Source: Owenia fusiformis (Eukaryota > Annelida > Polychaeta > Sabellida > Oweniidae). Taken from it: a stretch of DNA of 64,000 bases. The stretch spans positions 34,381,366-34,445,365 of the forward strand of contig CAIIXF020000001.1 in assembly GCA_903813345.2 (NCBI GenBank), written 5' to 3'. A program made the translations under genes and the position numbers. This document shows, in pieces, positions 36,201-45,883 of this stretch. The notes under the pieces are model-generated. The model saw nothing but the letters and a program-made list of their open reading frames with translations. It was not told the origin of the DNA and did not search any database. The stretch's first letter is position 1. The number at the start of each line of letters is the position of its first letter.

Positions 36201-36821
36201 CAATTTGTAGCCACTTTCGTTCACTTTTGAATCTTTGTTCAAACGTGAAGTTGGTACTGAGTCAATTATGTAATCATCATAAAGTGGAATTGTACTATCT
36301 CCATCACATTCAATATAATCATTTAGAACACCGGTTCTTGCATTGAAATCTCCCATCATTATTATGTCCCCAAGACTTGATATTTTTGATAATTCAGCTA
36401 AAAGCGTGTCAAAGGGGTCAACCGTGTCCATGGTCTTTTTAACATAATTTGACGGGGATATGTAATTAAATCCCAGGTAGATATCATTGCTCAAACCGAA
36501 GAAAATCCTTTTCATTTTAACCCACATTAAATCGGGCGTTGTTGATTGAATTATCTGAATTCCAGGAGTTAAATGCTTTTGTATAAATACTGCAACACCA
36601 CCATGTCTTTTATTGCCGGTTTTTGAACGGTTTGAACAAAATGACGTATACCCTTCTAGGGAGAACGAACTGCCCTTATCACCATGTGTTTCAGTCATAC
36701 CTATAATGTGATGCTTTTTGATTTCTTTCGTAAAATCAGCGTTTTCAAGCTTATTGAACATATTGTTTTTAATTCCTTGTACATTCCAACATGCAACAGA
36801 TAAGTGTGATCCATTATTCAT
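33279..36821 (-). CDS. LINE ORF2: endonuclease-reverse transcriptase, intact
   Basis: 1180 residues. N-terminal apurinic-type endonuclease: ACWNVQG near residue 10, catalytic Glu in MTETHGD (about 44), GDFN at 157-160, TVDY near 242 and SDH near 268-270. Reverse transcriptase: PGNYRGIFI, FVDLKKAFDSIWH, GVKQGDSLSPLLFNIYI, FADD at 753-756 (metal-binding aspartates present) and YLGIILSASG. C-terminal zinc knuckle near 1097-1120 (CKICKD then HFLFKC). The enzyme nicks DNA and copies the element RNA at the nick (family knowledge). The start at 36821 is the first ATG before the endonuclease motif. All key catalytic residues I can check are intact. Confidence 0.92.
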   Translation of the reverse strand: MNNGSHLSVACWNVQGIKNNMFNKLENADFTKEIKKHHIIGMTETHGDKGSSFSLEGYTSFCSNRSKTGNKRHGGVAVFIQKHLTPGIQIIQSTTPDLMWVKMKRIFFGLSNDIYLGFNYISPSNYVKKTMDTVDPFDTLLAELSKISSLGDIIMMGDFNARTGVLNDYIECDGDSTIPLYDDYIIDSVPTSRLNKDSKVNESGYKLLDICKSTNMRILNGRIFGDTFGSFTCHKYNGSSTVDYCLAKQSIMNRIRLFKVHDSLSSLSDHCMISMLLKVENCYKNPICTKKNHVSSKANSFKWDNLSPTVFRETLQTAPIAAKLNSLDELIEHCPQNRVNESMNKLNDLLITAATLSLKKRKKSQPNKRNNKAWYNVSCSVLNKRVRRLGLQLVKSPNNEQARKSYFHVLKQYRKLCKSSNKRFKNSLILKLEDFEENNPSEYWKLLSSLRKDSNSFNPSDDIEASEWKNHFSKLFSNNSNDDNDILIRLKKLENEPNFDELSYKITYEEINTVVNQLKNKKAAGKSGISNEWVKAGRQILIPRICKIFNEILSNNQYPVSWNESYIVPIYKKNDPRVPGNYRGIFISECLSKIFSNVLYNRLYTFVKSNNIISQNQAGFMKKARTTDHIFIIRSLIDKHVHQNKCNFYACFVDLKKAFDSIWHTGLMYKLQKSGIKGHFYKIIKTMYENATACVKLNHSTYTESFSCARGVKQGDSLSPLLFNIYINDIIKKFDNVGKSPFLETQHVSSLLFADDLVIFDTSKEGMQLKLNTLESFCDDWKLEINIDKTKIMKFWKCGKVCQERFQINGKIIQNVQRYTYLGIILSASGSFKPAQQNIKEKANKAMFKVYQLTSGTEMKSSLKMKLYDQLIKPVALYGSEIWCTDIYTKRDCLTNRDIEHKYESALIENNHIRFQKYVLGVHRKATNMAVRGELGRIPLVVDIIKRQIKYLGHLELSANGSLLNDSLIMSKTFVLTNNTFTWHKQLKNILCHIKIKMSDELNLEDKVNIEKSTNRLAIKVKKKLIERYQVYWKNLISGNGGKLRLFKQLKSHFGFEHYLSETRLSNAKHLTRLRISAHNLEIERGRYTKPITDLNSRFCKICKDSVIEDETHFLFKCKKLEFIRKSHIEKLENLCSNFKNMNDHQKTIFLLTSEGIILKEAADMIKYLMIGRDRILISK

Positions 36822-37080
36822 GCTACAACTTGTTTTACAAAGTCTGTCAACGATTTAGTGATATTTAATGAGTTATAACAATGTATAAAGTTCACCATAT
36901 AATATTTAAAATGATATGTGATACTTACAATACAACACGTATATAATACAATACTCTAAAACATTTTATACTATATTATCGTTATATACTTGTACTAAGA
37001 CTTAATATAAATGGTATTTCATACCCAACACTACATGTACTTTTCAGTAATTAACAAATGGTGTGTTTAGATGGTTAGTT

Positions 37081-38508
37081 TCACCATCTATCAAACCACT
37101 TTCTCTGGCCTTGAAATGGTCTCTTAGGACCAAACCTTTGTGGGGGAGTGATGTTACATAGTTTCCTAATGCAATCGAGGATGTTTTTACATAGAACTGA
37201 TGTACCCCTTTCGTTTGGGTGAACTCCGTCTCTGTATAAAGATGTGTTTGGGGTTCCATTTCTTCCAAGGTTGCTGTTTAGAGAGCATGTAACCTGTCGA
37301 TCATCATGATATTTGGCTTGTAGCTGGGCTGATATGGATGCTGATCTAATGTTCCATAATTCATTGTCGCTTCTTGGTGGTGGTAAAGATAGAACGATCT
37401 TCGTATTTCCAAGTTTCCTCTTAGTCTCATTTACCAGAGTATGCATCTCGTCGATTATGTCAGTGTCCGTTTTTTGACTATCTTTGATATCATTGCTAAT
37501 AACCTGGTATACTACAACATCTGGCTTCTTTAAACTTTCCAGAGATTTTCTGGCTTGTGGTATGGTGTATGCATGTTCTAAGTAGGCGTCCATATCATGC
37601 ATACGACTTGTTTTCACCAAGCTCAAAATCGAAGAACCGATAAGGGCTACTGATGGCTTCGACTTCTCGATAGAATCGATTGACACCTCTGTTGGTTTAG
37701 GCTTACTTTGGACCGTTTTAAAGGATTGGGTATCAGAATTATCAGCAAGAACCTTACATTGTATCTTTAGATCACTGATCTCTTCCTGGGCCTTTGCTAG
37801 TTTCACATTATTTGACGTGATTTGTTCTGTGATTTCTTCTATTTCTCGGTTCTTACTATTAAGCTTATTTTCTATTATGTCAAGTTCTCTAGCTTTGATT
37901 TTTAGCGATCTGTTTTCCGTCTCCAGTGCAAACCTTTTTTCGTTCGAAATGTTTATCATTTTATGAAGATCTTCAATCTCTTGGTTTTTAGATTGTAGAA
38001 TAGCTCTCTGGTGGTTAAGCTCACTTTGTAGCGTGCTCAGTTGTTTCGACTTGTCTAGACTTTCATTCATTGCTAGTTTTTTCTCCCTCATTAGTTGTTT
38101 TATTGAATTGTCATTTTCTTTGATTACCGAATCTGCTCCTTTATCAACCACTACTTTATCCATTAAATCAGCAAATGTTTTTTCGAGATTTTCAAGTTTA
38201 AGTAGGCGTTCAAGTATCTCCTCGTGGTTGTTTTGCATTTTGTATTCAATGTCTTCAACTTTTGTTCTCAAACGAATGTTGTCTAAGAAACTAGATGGAT
38301 CTCGCGGAGATATTGGCGTATCATGACTAGCATTGATCAATTGAGAAATTGTTGCTGTAGTGTTCATTTCGTCCGTGAGGTTATTATCTGCCATTCTTAT
38401 GGCATCTATCAAACCCAGTTCATTTTCAGAGTCTGGATCAATGTCCGATTCGTCGAAAATATCTGATACTTCATTGGTTTTAGTTCTCAGGTTATATCTC
38501 TTTGCCAT
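37081..38508 (-). CDS. LINE ORF1: coiled coil plus SGNH esterase
   Basis: 475 residues starting MAKRYNLRTK. Residues about 85-255 are heptad-rich and charged, a long coiled coil probably for trimer formation. Residues about 285-450 form an SGNH/GDSL-hydrolase-like domain: IGSSIL (nucleophile Ser293 likely), SND at 338-340, and DGVH with Asp427 and His430. The C-terminus is basic (KRPFQGQRKW) and may bind RNA. Such esterase-type ORF1 proteins are known from CR1/L2-type LINEs and bind nucleic acid. It ends 259 bp before ORF2. Start chosen as the first ATG, with no upstream in-frame coding seen. Confidence 0.88.
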   Translation of the reverse strand: MAKRYNLRTKTNEVSDIFDESDIDPDSENELGLIDAIRMADNNLTDEMNTTATISQLINASHDTPISPRDPSSFLDNIRLRTKVEDIEYKMQNNHEEILERLLKLENLEKTFADLMDKVVVDKGADSVIKENDNSIKQLMREKKLAMNESLDKSKQLSTLQSELNHQRAILQSKNQEIEDLHKMINISNEKRFALETENRSLKIKARELDIIENKLNSKNREIEEITEQITSNNVKLAKAQEEISDLKIQCKVLADNSDTQSFKTVQSKPKPTEVSIDSIEKSKPSVALIGSSILSLVKTSRMHDMDAYLEHAYTIPQARKSLESLKKPDVVVYQVISNDIKDSQKTDTDIIDEMHTLVNETKRKLGNTKIVLSLPPPRSDNELWNIRSASISAQLQAKYHDDRQVTCSLNSNLGRNGTPNTSLYRDGVHPNERGTSVLCKNILDCIRKLCNITPPQRFGPKRPFQGQRKWFDRW

Positions 38509-38520
38509 TTTAATACCATA

Positions 38521-38660
38521 AACAATTCTTTACACTGGACGAAGAGTTTATAGCAGGATGACGCAACGTCACAAGGTTTTCACATTAATTTCGAACAATT
38601 TACACTGAACGAAAAGAGTTTATAGTAAGATGACGCAACGTCACAATATTTTCTCAATAT
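38521..38660 (-). promoter_or_regulatory. LINE 5' region: tandem repeats with CRE-like palindrome
   Basis: Two copies of a 72 bp unit, each with TTTACACTG, GAGTTTATAG and TGACGCAACGTCA (38559-38571 and 38631-38643). TGACG and CGTCA are the two halves of a CREB/ATF site, here separated by CAA. Repeated units upstream of ORF1 are usual for LINE internal promoters. Activity is inference. Confidence 0.5.
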
Positions 38661-38910
38661 TTTTTGGGCGATAATAGGGATATATATCAAATTTATCAAA
38701 ATATCTTTAAAAAACGATCTGTTTAGATTACTGTTTGTCACAAACCCCACGTGATATCCTTCCTAGGAACTTAAGTGTCTCTCAATGGTATATCTAGTCC
38801 GTTTCACTCATTATATATCACCAAAATGTTGAATTAGAACCAGTACCGCATTTTACGTCTTGCAGTTATGCCGGATTACGCTATATATAGCGTAATCCGT
38901 GCCAGCCCTA

Positions 38911-39240
38911 CTCAAAACAGGCTAGAAATAGGGGACACAATTTTTTTTCCATTGCGTCCATTACATTATATGTAATGAATGATAGAAATAAATAAAGTAT
39001 GATTGTTTTATATATATTCAGTACCTATAAGAAAAGAAAATTATTGTAAGAAAGCCAATATACAATATACAGTAACAGTTGTATGCCAAGGTGCCAAGAA
39101 GGCAAGGACATTAACATTTTGCCATTAGTTTTGAACATTTATGTCACTTGTTCTGGCAGTTAGATAGTGTTAATGTTTGTATTTAACAAACTTAAATATA
39201 TATAGTTGTTACGATTCCGTTCCATTCCGTGCCAGCCCTA
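38911..39240. repeat. 330 bp duplication at the right end of Q
   Basis: The segment starting CTCAAAACAGGCTAG, with AATAGGGGACACAATTTTTT, occurs at 38911 and again from 39241. Between the copies is mostly unique AT-rich DNA ending in a second CCGTGCCAGCCCTA. Just before the first copy, 38874-38899 is a perfect 26 bp palindrome (GGATTACGCTATA and its complement). Confidence 0.7.
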
Positions 39241-42200
39241 CTCAAAACAGGCTAGAAATAGGGGACACAATTTTTTTCAAAGGACACACTTTTTTAAAAA
39301 AAATTGCGTCCTTGGGACTCACAAATTTTCTAACCTAATGCAAGCGCTGAAACAGTTTATAAAATATGCAAATAAGGTAATTTGCATATTAATTATGACG
39401 TCATAGCCGTTTGTTCTTGCATATTTTATTTTAATCATGATGTATAAATCGGGGAAATTATTGTCTTTAAAATGGTCAGTCATGCTCTTAAGTAGTTATT
39501 AGTTTATTTCTTTTCGTTGAGTTTATTAGTTTATTTCATTCATACATGTATGGTAATAATAAATTGAAAAAATGTAATGAAAATATCCAATTCAAGCTGT
39601 TGGTATGGTAACAGTATGTTGCAAAACTATCTGCTGTAAAAATAATTCGTTAGGAAATGTTTCAATCAGGGGGGGGGGGGTGCGATCTCGGCATTACAAC
39701 TCAAAAATGTTTAGTTTGTCTTGAATTTTACAAAAAAATTCCTTCAAAATTGAGCTAGAAGCTCAAAAGCATTTTAAAGCTCTTCTTCTCTCTTATGGTT
39801 CTATTTTTTTGGTTAATGGGGGGGGGGGGTTCCCCCATCACACTCCTTGACTATGCTTATGTTAGCTATGGTATTCAGGTGAATATGCCATCCCCACTTT
39901 TCAGGTCTTTTCCACAGTTTTGATTTTATCAGTTGTCATGATGATAGCTCTGGTGTATGTGACATTTTCATCAAATGGAAACAAAAGAATCAGACAATGC
40001 ATGGGGAATGTAGATTGACAGACTGGCATACCTGTTATGGTATGACTATCATAGTTTTCGTGATTATTTTCTTGAAATAAGGTAAAATTGCTCAAGATGA
40101 TTCCAAATTGGTACCTTGTCCTATGATATTCACCATAAAAGTAGGTCAAAGCTGAAAACGATTGATGTTCATTCTATTTCTTTACATGTATAAAGTATGA
40201 TCAAGAAATATTATGGGCAATTCTGAATCTGCGACGCCGTTGCTATGATAACCAAGAAAATATGCCAAGCCCATTTTTAGGGGCTCTTTTCAGTGTTTGG
40301 CCCTTATCTTCTTCATTATTGCTCAGATTTAGATGAAGTTTGCACCAAATTAAAGGTAATAGATAGAGTGATCAGACAGTTAGTAAACTATGCAAATAGG
40401 ATGATTTTCATATTGATTATGACACCATAACTGTTTGTTCTTGCATATTTTATCTTAATCATAATGTATTATATAATACATTATGATTAATAATATATAA
40501 TAATATATAAATTCTTGTCTTTAAAATAGTCAGTAATGCTTTTAACTAGTTAATTAGTTTATTTCTTTTAGTTGAGTTCATAATTTTATTTCATTCATAC
40601 TTGCATGGTTGTAAAAACTGAATAAATCTAAAAATGTAATGAAAGTGTCCAATTTATGCTGTTGCTATGGTTACAGCACATAGCAAAACTATCTGATGTT
40701 AAAAGAATTCTTTAGGAAATTTTACATTTTGACTATTTGACAGACACATGTATTATTTTTAAAATGTGATGACAGAAAATAACTATAGAAAATCATTTAA
40801 TTTGGATTGTGTTATATTATGATGTCACAATGGCAATTATTAATTAGGGGTGCAGCCAGCATTCAGTCAGGAGAGGGGGGGGGGGGGTTAGATTGTGGCA
40901 TAAGCAACCCAAAAATGTTTTTAAGATTTGTTTTGAATTTCACAAAAACTGATGCAACTTCCTTCAAAACTGAGCAAGAAGCTTCAAGGCAAAATGATTT
41001 AAAGCTCTTCTTCTATTTAATGGTTCTATTTTTTTTGTTTATGGGGGCGCACCCATCAGACCACCTGGCAATGCTTATGTTAATCCAATATGATGTTGCT
41101 ATGGTAACTAGGTGAATATGCCATTCCCCCTGTTCAGGGCTTTTCCAAGTTTTGCTTCTATCTTTGTCATGATTACAGCTTGGGTGTATATGAAATATTC
41201 ACCAAATTGAAGCTAAAGAATCAGACAATGCATGGATTATGTAGATTGACTGACTGGCATACCCATTGTGGCATTATGCCAGCTGCTAGCTGCTAATGGT
41301 TTTGAAATCAGAAAAATATGTTCAACGTCAATTTACATAAAAAAAATAATATCATTTTATGGTATAAGTCAATACCTTAGCCTATTTCATCTTTTTAGGT
41401 CATGTAGACATAACTGTACCAATTTTGAACCGAATGGTCGGATGTCGGATTTTAAAACCAAAAGCATATCTGAAATCAGGGGCTTCCATACTTCATACTT
41501 GTAAAGGAATGGAATCAATCATAGTTTTCAGCTTTGACCTCATTTTATGGTGAATGTCAAAGGACATCATTTTGAGCATTTTTACCTTATTTCAAGAGAT
41601 AATCACAAAAAGTAGCTATGATACCATAACAGGTACTGTACTCCTGGTATTTTTCGTCTGTGATTTAGTTTCGTGCCTGGTAAAATCGCAAAAATTAATC
41701 TTTGCGAAATTGTCAATTAAATCCTGGGGATTTGTGAAATTTATTATTACATTTCATGTTTTGTAAAATGTTTGTCAAGTGTTTTTAGGCAATTAATGGG
41801 ATATGTCTGTTGCAGTGAAATCATTTTGAGCAATTTTACTATATTTCAAGAAATAATCACAAAAAGCAGCTATGATACCGTAACAGGTACTTAGTATGTC
41901 AGTCAGCCAATCTACATTATTCATGTATTGTCTGATTCACCTAGGATATTCGCCTAATGGTTACCCTAATGGGTGCGCTGGACTCAACCATCCCCTCATA
42001 ACCAACCCCTCATAGATAAAAGAAGACTTTTGACTTGAACCTTTTTGCTCAATTTTGAAGGAAGTTGCATCAATTTTTGTCATAAATACTTATAAATACT
42101 TTTGGGTTGCCACCGCCTGTGCCACGATCACAAGCCCCCTTCTGACGGAAAGCTGGCTGCGCCCCTGATTAAAAATTGCCATAATGACATCATAATATAA

Positions 42201-42446
42201 CACAATCCAAATTAAATAACTATGGTTATTGGATTATTTTCTGTCACCAAATTTTAAAAAGAATACATGTCAGTCAACTGGTCAAAATGTAACATTTCCA
42301 AAAGAATTCTTGATTACAGCAGATAGTTTTGTTACATGCTGTCACCAAAGCAACAGTGTGAATTGGACACTTTCATTATAGTTATTCAATGTTACATGAT
42401 CATACATGTATGAATAAAATAAACTAATAAACTCAACTAAAAGAAA

Positions 42447-43768
42447 CTAGAAAAACAGCAACTCCACGGAGTAGCAAATCCCACCGAACAAAACAATACT
42501 GGTATTTGAATTATCAAAATTATGTTTTTATGAATCATGGTTGCCATTTTGAAATTCAGCTGTCATCTTTAAATTTCTTCCTTAGCAGAGCTCCTATGTC
42601 CCAAGGCATCAGCACATTCAATTTAATCAAAATCCGTCAACTGGTACTTGGGTTATCAAGGATTACATGTTTAATGAAAAATGGCTAAGGTTTCAATAAA
42701 TAGCAGCCACCTTGAAAATTTCTTCTCAAGCAGAACTCCTTTATCTCTAGGCATCAGAATATAAAATTTGAAGTAAATCCGTCCAATGGTATTTGAGTTA
42801 TCAAAGATTAACTTTTTCTATGAAAAATGCCAGCCATTTTGAAATTCAGCTGATGCCTTTGAAATTTCTTCTGAAGCAGATCTCCTTTTCCCCTAAATAT
42901 CAGCATATAAAATTGGAACCAAATCCATCCACTGGTATTTCAGTTATTAATGATTACGTTTTTTTTTACGAAAAATGGTGGCCATTTTGAAATTCAGTGG
43001 CCATCTTGAAAATATTTTCTTGAGTAGAACTTGTTTGTCTCTAGGCATCAGCATATAGAATTAGAACTAAACCCATCAACTGGTATTTGAGTTATCAAAG
43101 GTTACGTTCTTTTACGAAAAATGGCGGCCATTTTGAAATTTAGCAGCCATCTTAAAAATCCCTTCTCGAGCAGAGCTCCTATGTCCCTAGGCATCAGCAT
43201 GTAAAATTTGAACCAAATCCATTCGATGGTATTTGAGTTATCAAGCATAACGTTTTTTCACGAAAAATGGCCGCCATTTTGAAATATGGTGGCCATCTTG
43301 AAAATGTCTTCTTGAGCAAGGCTCCTTTGTACCCAGGCAACAGCATATAAAATCTGAAGCAAATCCATCCACTAGTATTTGAGTTATCAAAGATTGTATT
43401 TTTTCCGAAAAATGGCCGCCATTTTTAAATATGGCGGCCATCTTGAAAATGTCTTCTTGGGCAAGGCTCCTTTGTACTCAGGCAACAGCATACAAAATTT
43501 AAACCAAATCCATCCACTAGTATTTGAGTTATCAAAGATTATATTTTTTCGGAAAAATGGCCGCCATTTTGGATTTAGCGGCCATATTGAAAATTCCTTC
43601 TCGAGCAGAGGTCCTACACCCATAAGGCATAAGCCTATAAAATTTGAATGAAATCCGTCAACCGGTATTTGAGTTATTCCCCGGACACACGAACGGACGG
43701 ACGGACGAACGGACGGACGAACGGACGGACGGCTTTTCTATATCCCCCTCGAACTTCGTTCGGTGGGA
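42447..43768 (-). mobile_element. Helitron-like family B, copy with eight 147 bp repeats
   Basis: Read on the minus strand it starts TCCCACCGAACGAAG and ends hairpin ACTCC-GT-GGAGT, then TGCTGTTTTTCTAG, followed by T; the base before TC is A. TC...CTAG inserted between A and T is the canonical Helitron signature. Eight core repeats of about 147 bp carry ATCAGCATATAAAATTT, GTATTTGAGTTATCAA and AAAATGGCCGCCATTTT. An ACGG tract (43692-43732) lies next to the TC end. The opposite arm of element E, near 40545-40580, shows the uninterrupted target (differing by a 3 bp indel). No protein coded; short open frames here are repeat translations. Confidence 0.82.
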
Positions 43769-44190
43769 TAATAAACTAAACTAGTTAAAAGCATTATACT
43801 GACCATTTGGTGCAAATTTCATCTAAATCTGAGCAATAATGACAAAGTTAGGGACCAAACACTGAAAATAGCTCCGAAAAGTGGGCATAGCAACACGTTA
43901 TCGGATTAAGAATTGCCAACTCAATATTTCCTGATTGCATTATCCATCACCTTACATTCTGTGTGAATTTCATCTAAATCTAAGCAATAATGACAGAGAT
44001 AGGGGCCATATACTGAAAAGAGCCCCTAAAAGTGGGCGTGGCATATTTACTTGGTTACCATAGCAACGCTGTCGCGGATTCAGAATTGCCAACATCATTT
44101 TTCTTGGTAAGTATCACGTATAGTTCATGAAAATATATGTCGCTTATCTCGCCTCTAAAAAGGACGTGGAATGACCTTTGCTCACATACT

Positions 44191-44907
44191 AAAGGAGCAC
44201 GTAGGTTATTGCAAACAATTTCAAACGATTCTAACTTGAATTATGACTATTTTCTGATCATGAACATGTGTGTATCTTTAAGATCCATTCATTATCTTCA
44301 AGAAAAGTATATATATTGATAATTTAGTTAATCAGACCTAAGTAATATTGAAGGGGCAATGGGCCAATCAACATACTTTTTCAAAAATGTTGACCTAATT
44401 TTCACCAAAAATGCAACCTTTTATTATATTGTTGAATGCATAATTAGAATGTGCTTTGAGACATGTTTGATTTCCTAAAAGTAAAAGTTGATTGCTCCAG
44501 GGACTTTACAGATACTGAATTTGAATGACCAAAATGAACTGAAACCAATGGATAGCATGAGATTTTTCAATGGAGAAATAACATGGGGAACATTTATCTT
44601 AAAGCAATTAAGTTTTTCTTTCAAGAACTATTTGATACATCAAAATAGAGAATAGTAATGCATTAAACATTGTAAAAATTGATTGCATTTTTGGTGAAAA
44701 TGGGGTCAACATCTTTGAAAAAGTGTGTTGATGGGTTGATTGCAAGTTAAATATCTCCTAGTTTGTTTGACTTTATTATTACTGTATATAATTTTCTTTG
44801 AGATAATGAATTGATCTAAAAGATAAACCTGTCTTCATTGTCAGAAAATAGTCATAATCCAAGATATAACCTTCTGAAATTGTTTGCGATAACCTACGTG
44901 CTCCTTT
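44191..44907. mobile_element. foldback MITE with AAAGGAGCACGTAGGTTAT ends
   Basis: Left arm from 44191 (AAAGGAGCACGTAGGTTATT then GCAAACAATTTC) and right arm ending 44907 are reverse complements with one mismatch in the first 32 bases. Further inward the arms still pair (ATTTTCACCAAAAATGCA versus TGCATTTTTGGTGAAAAT) up to a centre near 44550. 717 bp, no coding. Target duplication not evident. Confidence 0.82.
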
Positions 44908-45883
44908 GGAAAATCAAATTTTATCACTTTAATGTGAATCTATGATGGAATTTTATTATGTAAAAGGGATGTATATGTTATAAATTGGGTTTTGACGGAT
45001 TTTGTTCATTAGTCTATGGAATACTGAATTTGGATTTTTCTTAAAATGGTTAAAGTCCTGTTTTTTGTAAAAAGTGATTAAAACTGCTGATGGTGATGGT
45101 TTGTGTTTTTCAAAAGTTTACGCTTCCACACAAGAGACTGAGTTTTCTAGGTCTAATATTCGCTAATGGATTGAATAAACGTTTCAAACTACCATATATG
45201 TTTACGGTAAAACCTGTGGTTTTTAGATTTGATACTTTATGTCATATTCATGTGAGGAAAGGCAGGGAATCAGAATGAATGCTATTAAAGACGGGAAATT
45301 ATATTTTTGTACTTGGCATTTAGGGTTAGCGTCAATCAGTGAAGGCTAATTATTTTAATCAATACGCAGCATTAGTATTTTTCCTCGCGATTTCTCTCAT
45401 TTAATTCAAAATGATGAATGTGATGAATTTCGAACTTCTGGTCAATATTTTTGAAATGAAAAGTTTAAAAATATTTTTGTTTCATTAATTATTGTGTCTA
45501 TTTAACTTATTTTGTAAAAATATGTTGTATGAACGTTAACAACACCATCAACTATCAAAACCATCACATTTGGAGAAGAATAGCGTAGTAAACTCGCTCA
45601 GTGCACATCTAGGGTTAATCTGATAGATCGTATAAACACCGATTTAGTTTTAATCGAAAAGAACTATTTATAGTCCTTGAAAATGCTCAGATTGCACCAA
45701 ATAATGTCTTCAAAAAAAATTTCCCAAGGGAACATGCCCCCGGACTCCCAAATTGCTCGCCCATCAGCCACGTCCATATTTCCTGCGCCACCTATATTTT
45801 CTGGAAAACGCACCCCCCCTTTCAAATATGATCCGATGCCCCTGTATTACTCTATCTCTATGAAACTTTGCTAAAGTACCCAC
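44908..45883. other. no gene seen (intron)
   Basis: AT-rich intron next to the donor site of the zinc-finger exon; no repeat recognised. Confidence 0.45.

Larger units (their letters stand above)
33140..38880 (-). mobile_element. apparently full-length CR1/Jockey-type LINE
   Basis: Minus-strand non-LTR retrotransposon with 5' region (38509 to about 38880), ORF1, a 259 bp gap, ORF2, and a short 3' region ending in ACTAATAAAAAAATCCTATA near 33140. Both ORFs are uninterrupted, so the insertion is young compared with the decayed elements around it. ORF1 with an SGNH esterase and ORF2 with an apurinic-type endonuclease place it among CR1/L2-like groups of the Jockey superfamily. The exact ends and a target duplication could not be fixed. 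Confidence 0.85.
32424..39240. mobile_element. nested element Q, hAT-like, 8 bp duplication
   Basis: Left end TAGGGCTGGCACGGAACGG at 32424. Right end CCGTGCCAGCCCTA ending at 39240, with another such end at 38910. The 8 bp CTCAAAAC precedes the left end (32416-32423) and follows both right ends (38911-38918 and 39241-39248). An 8 bp duplication with short TAGGG/CAGGG-type repeats is characteristic of hAT. The two right ends arise from a roughly 330 bp tandem duplication; which is original is unclear. No transposase, so non-autonomous. It contains a MITE and a retrotransposon. Confidence 0.75.
31999..39349. mobile_element. nested element P, CAG ends, AAACAG duplication
   Basis: Terminal repeats CAGGGCTTGAATTA at 31999 and, reversed, CAGCGCTTGCATTA ending at 39349. 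AAACAG lies on both sides (31993-31998 and 39350-39355). The sister segment of the host at 40355-40400 shows the uninterrupted sequence. Subterminal GGACGCAATTTTTTTT motifs occur in inverted orientation at 32093 and about 39295. CAG ends suggest an hAT-type element, but the visible duplication is 6 bp (8 bp with one mismatch if the edge is shifted), so the superfamily is open. Confidence 0.65.
31578..44176. mobile_element. large inverted-repeat element E hosting nested insertions
   Basis: Outer ends are inverted copies: GTCCTTTTTAGAGGCGAG then TAAGCGACATAT at the left (31588 on) and the reverse complement at the right (to about 44176). Both are followed inward by units of about 180 bp containing GTTGCTATGGTAACCAAGTA and GGGCTCTTTTCAGTGTTTGG. 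The arms stay complementary to a centre near 41.6-41.8 kb; for example 40560-40830 is inverted at 42170-42440. The left arm is longer because a roughly 1 kb segment is duplicated (39350 and 40380) and because of the insertion at 31999-39349. No transposase seen; no clear target duplication at the outer ends. Confidence 0.7.

Noticed and set aside
37044-37268. Small minus frame between the two LINE ORFs
   Set aside because: Overlaps the ORF1 C-terminus in another frame, with no recognisable motif.
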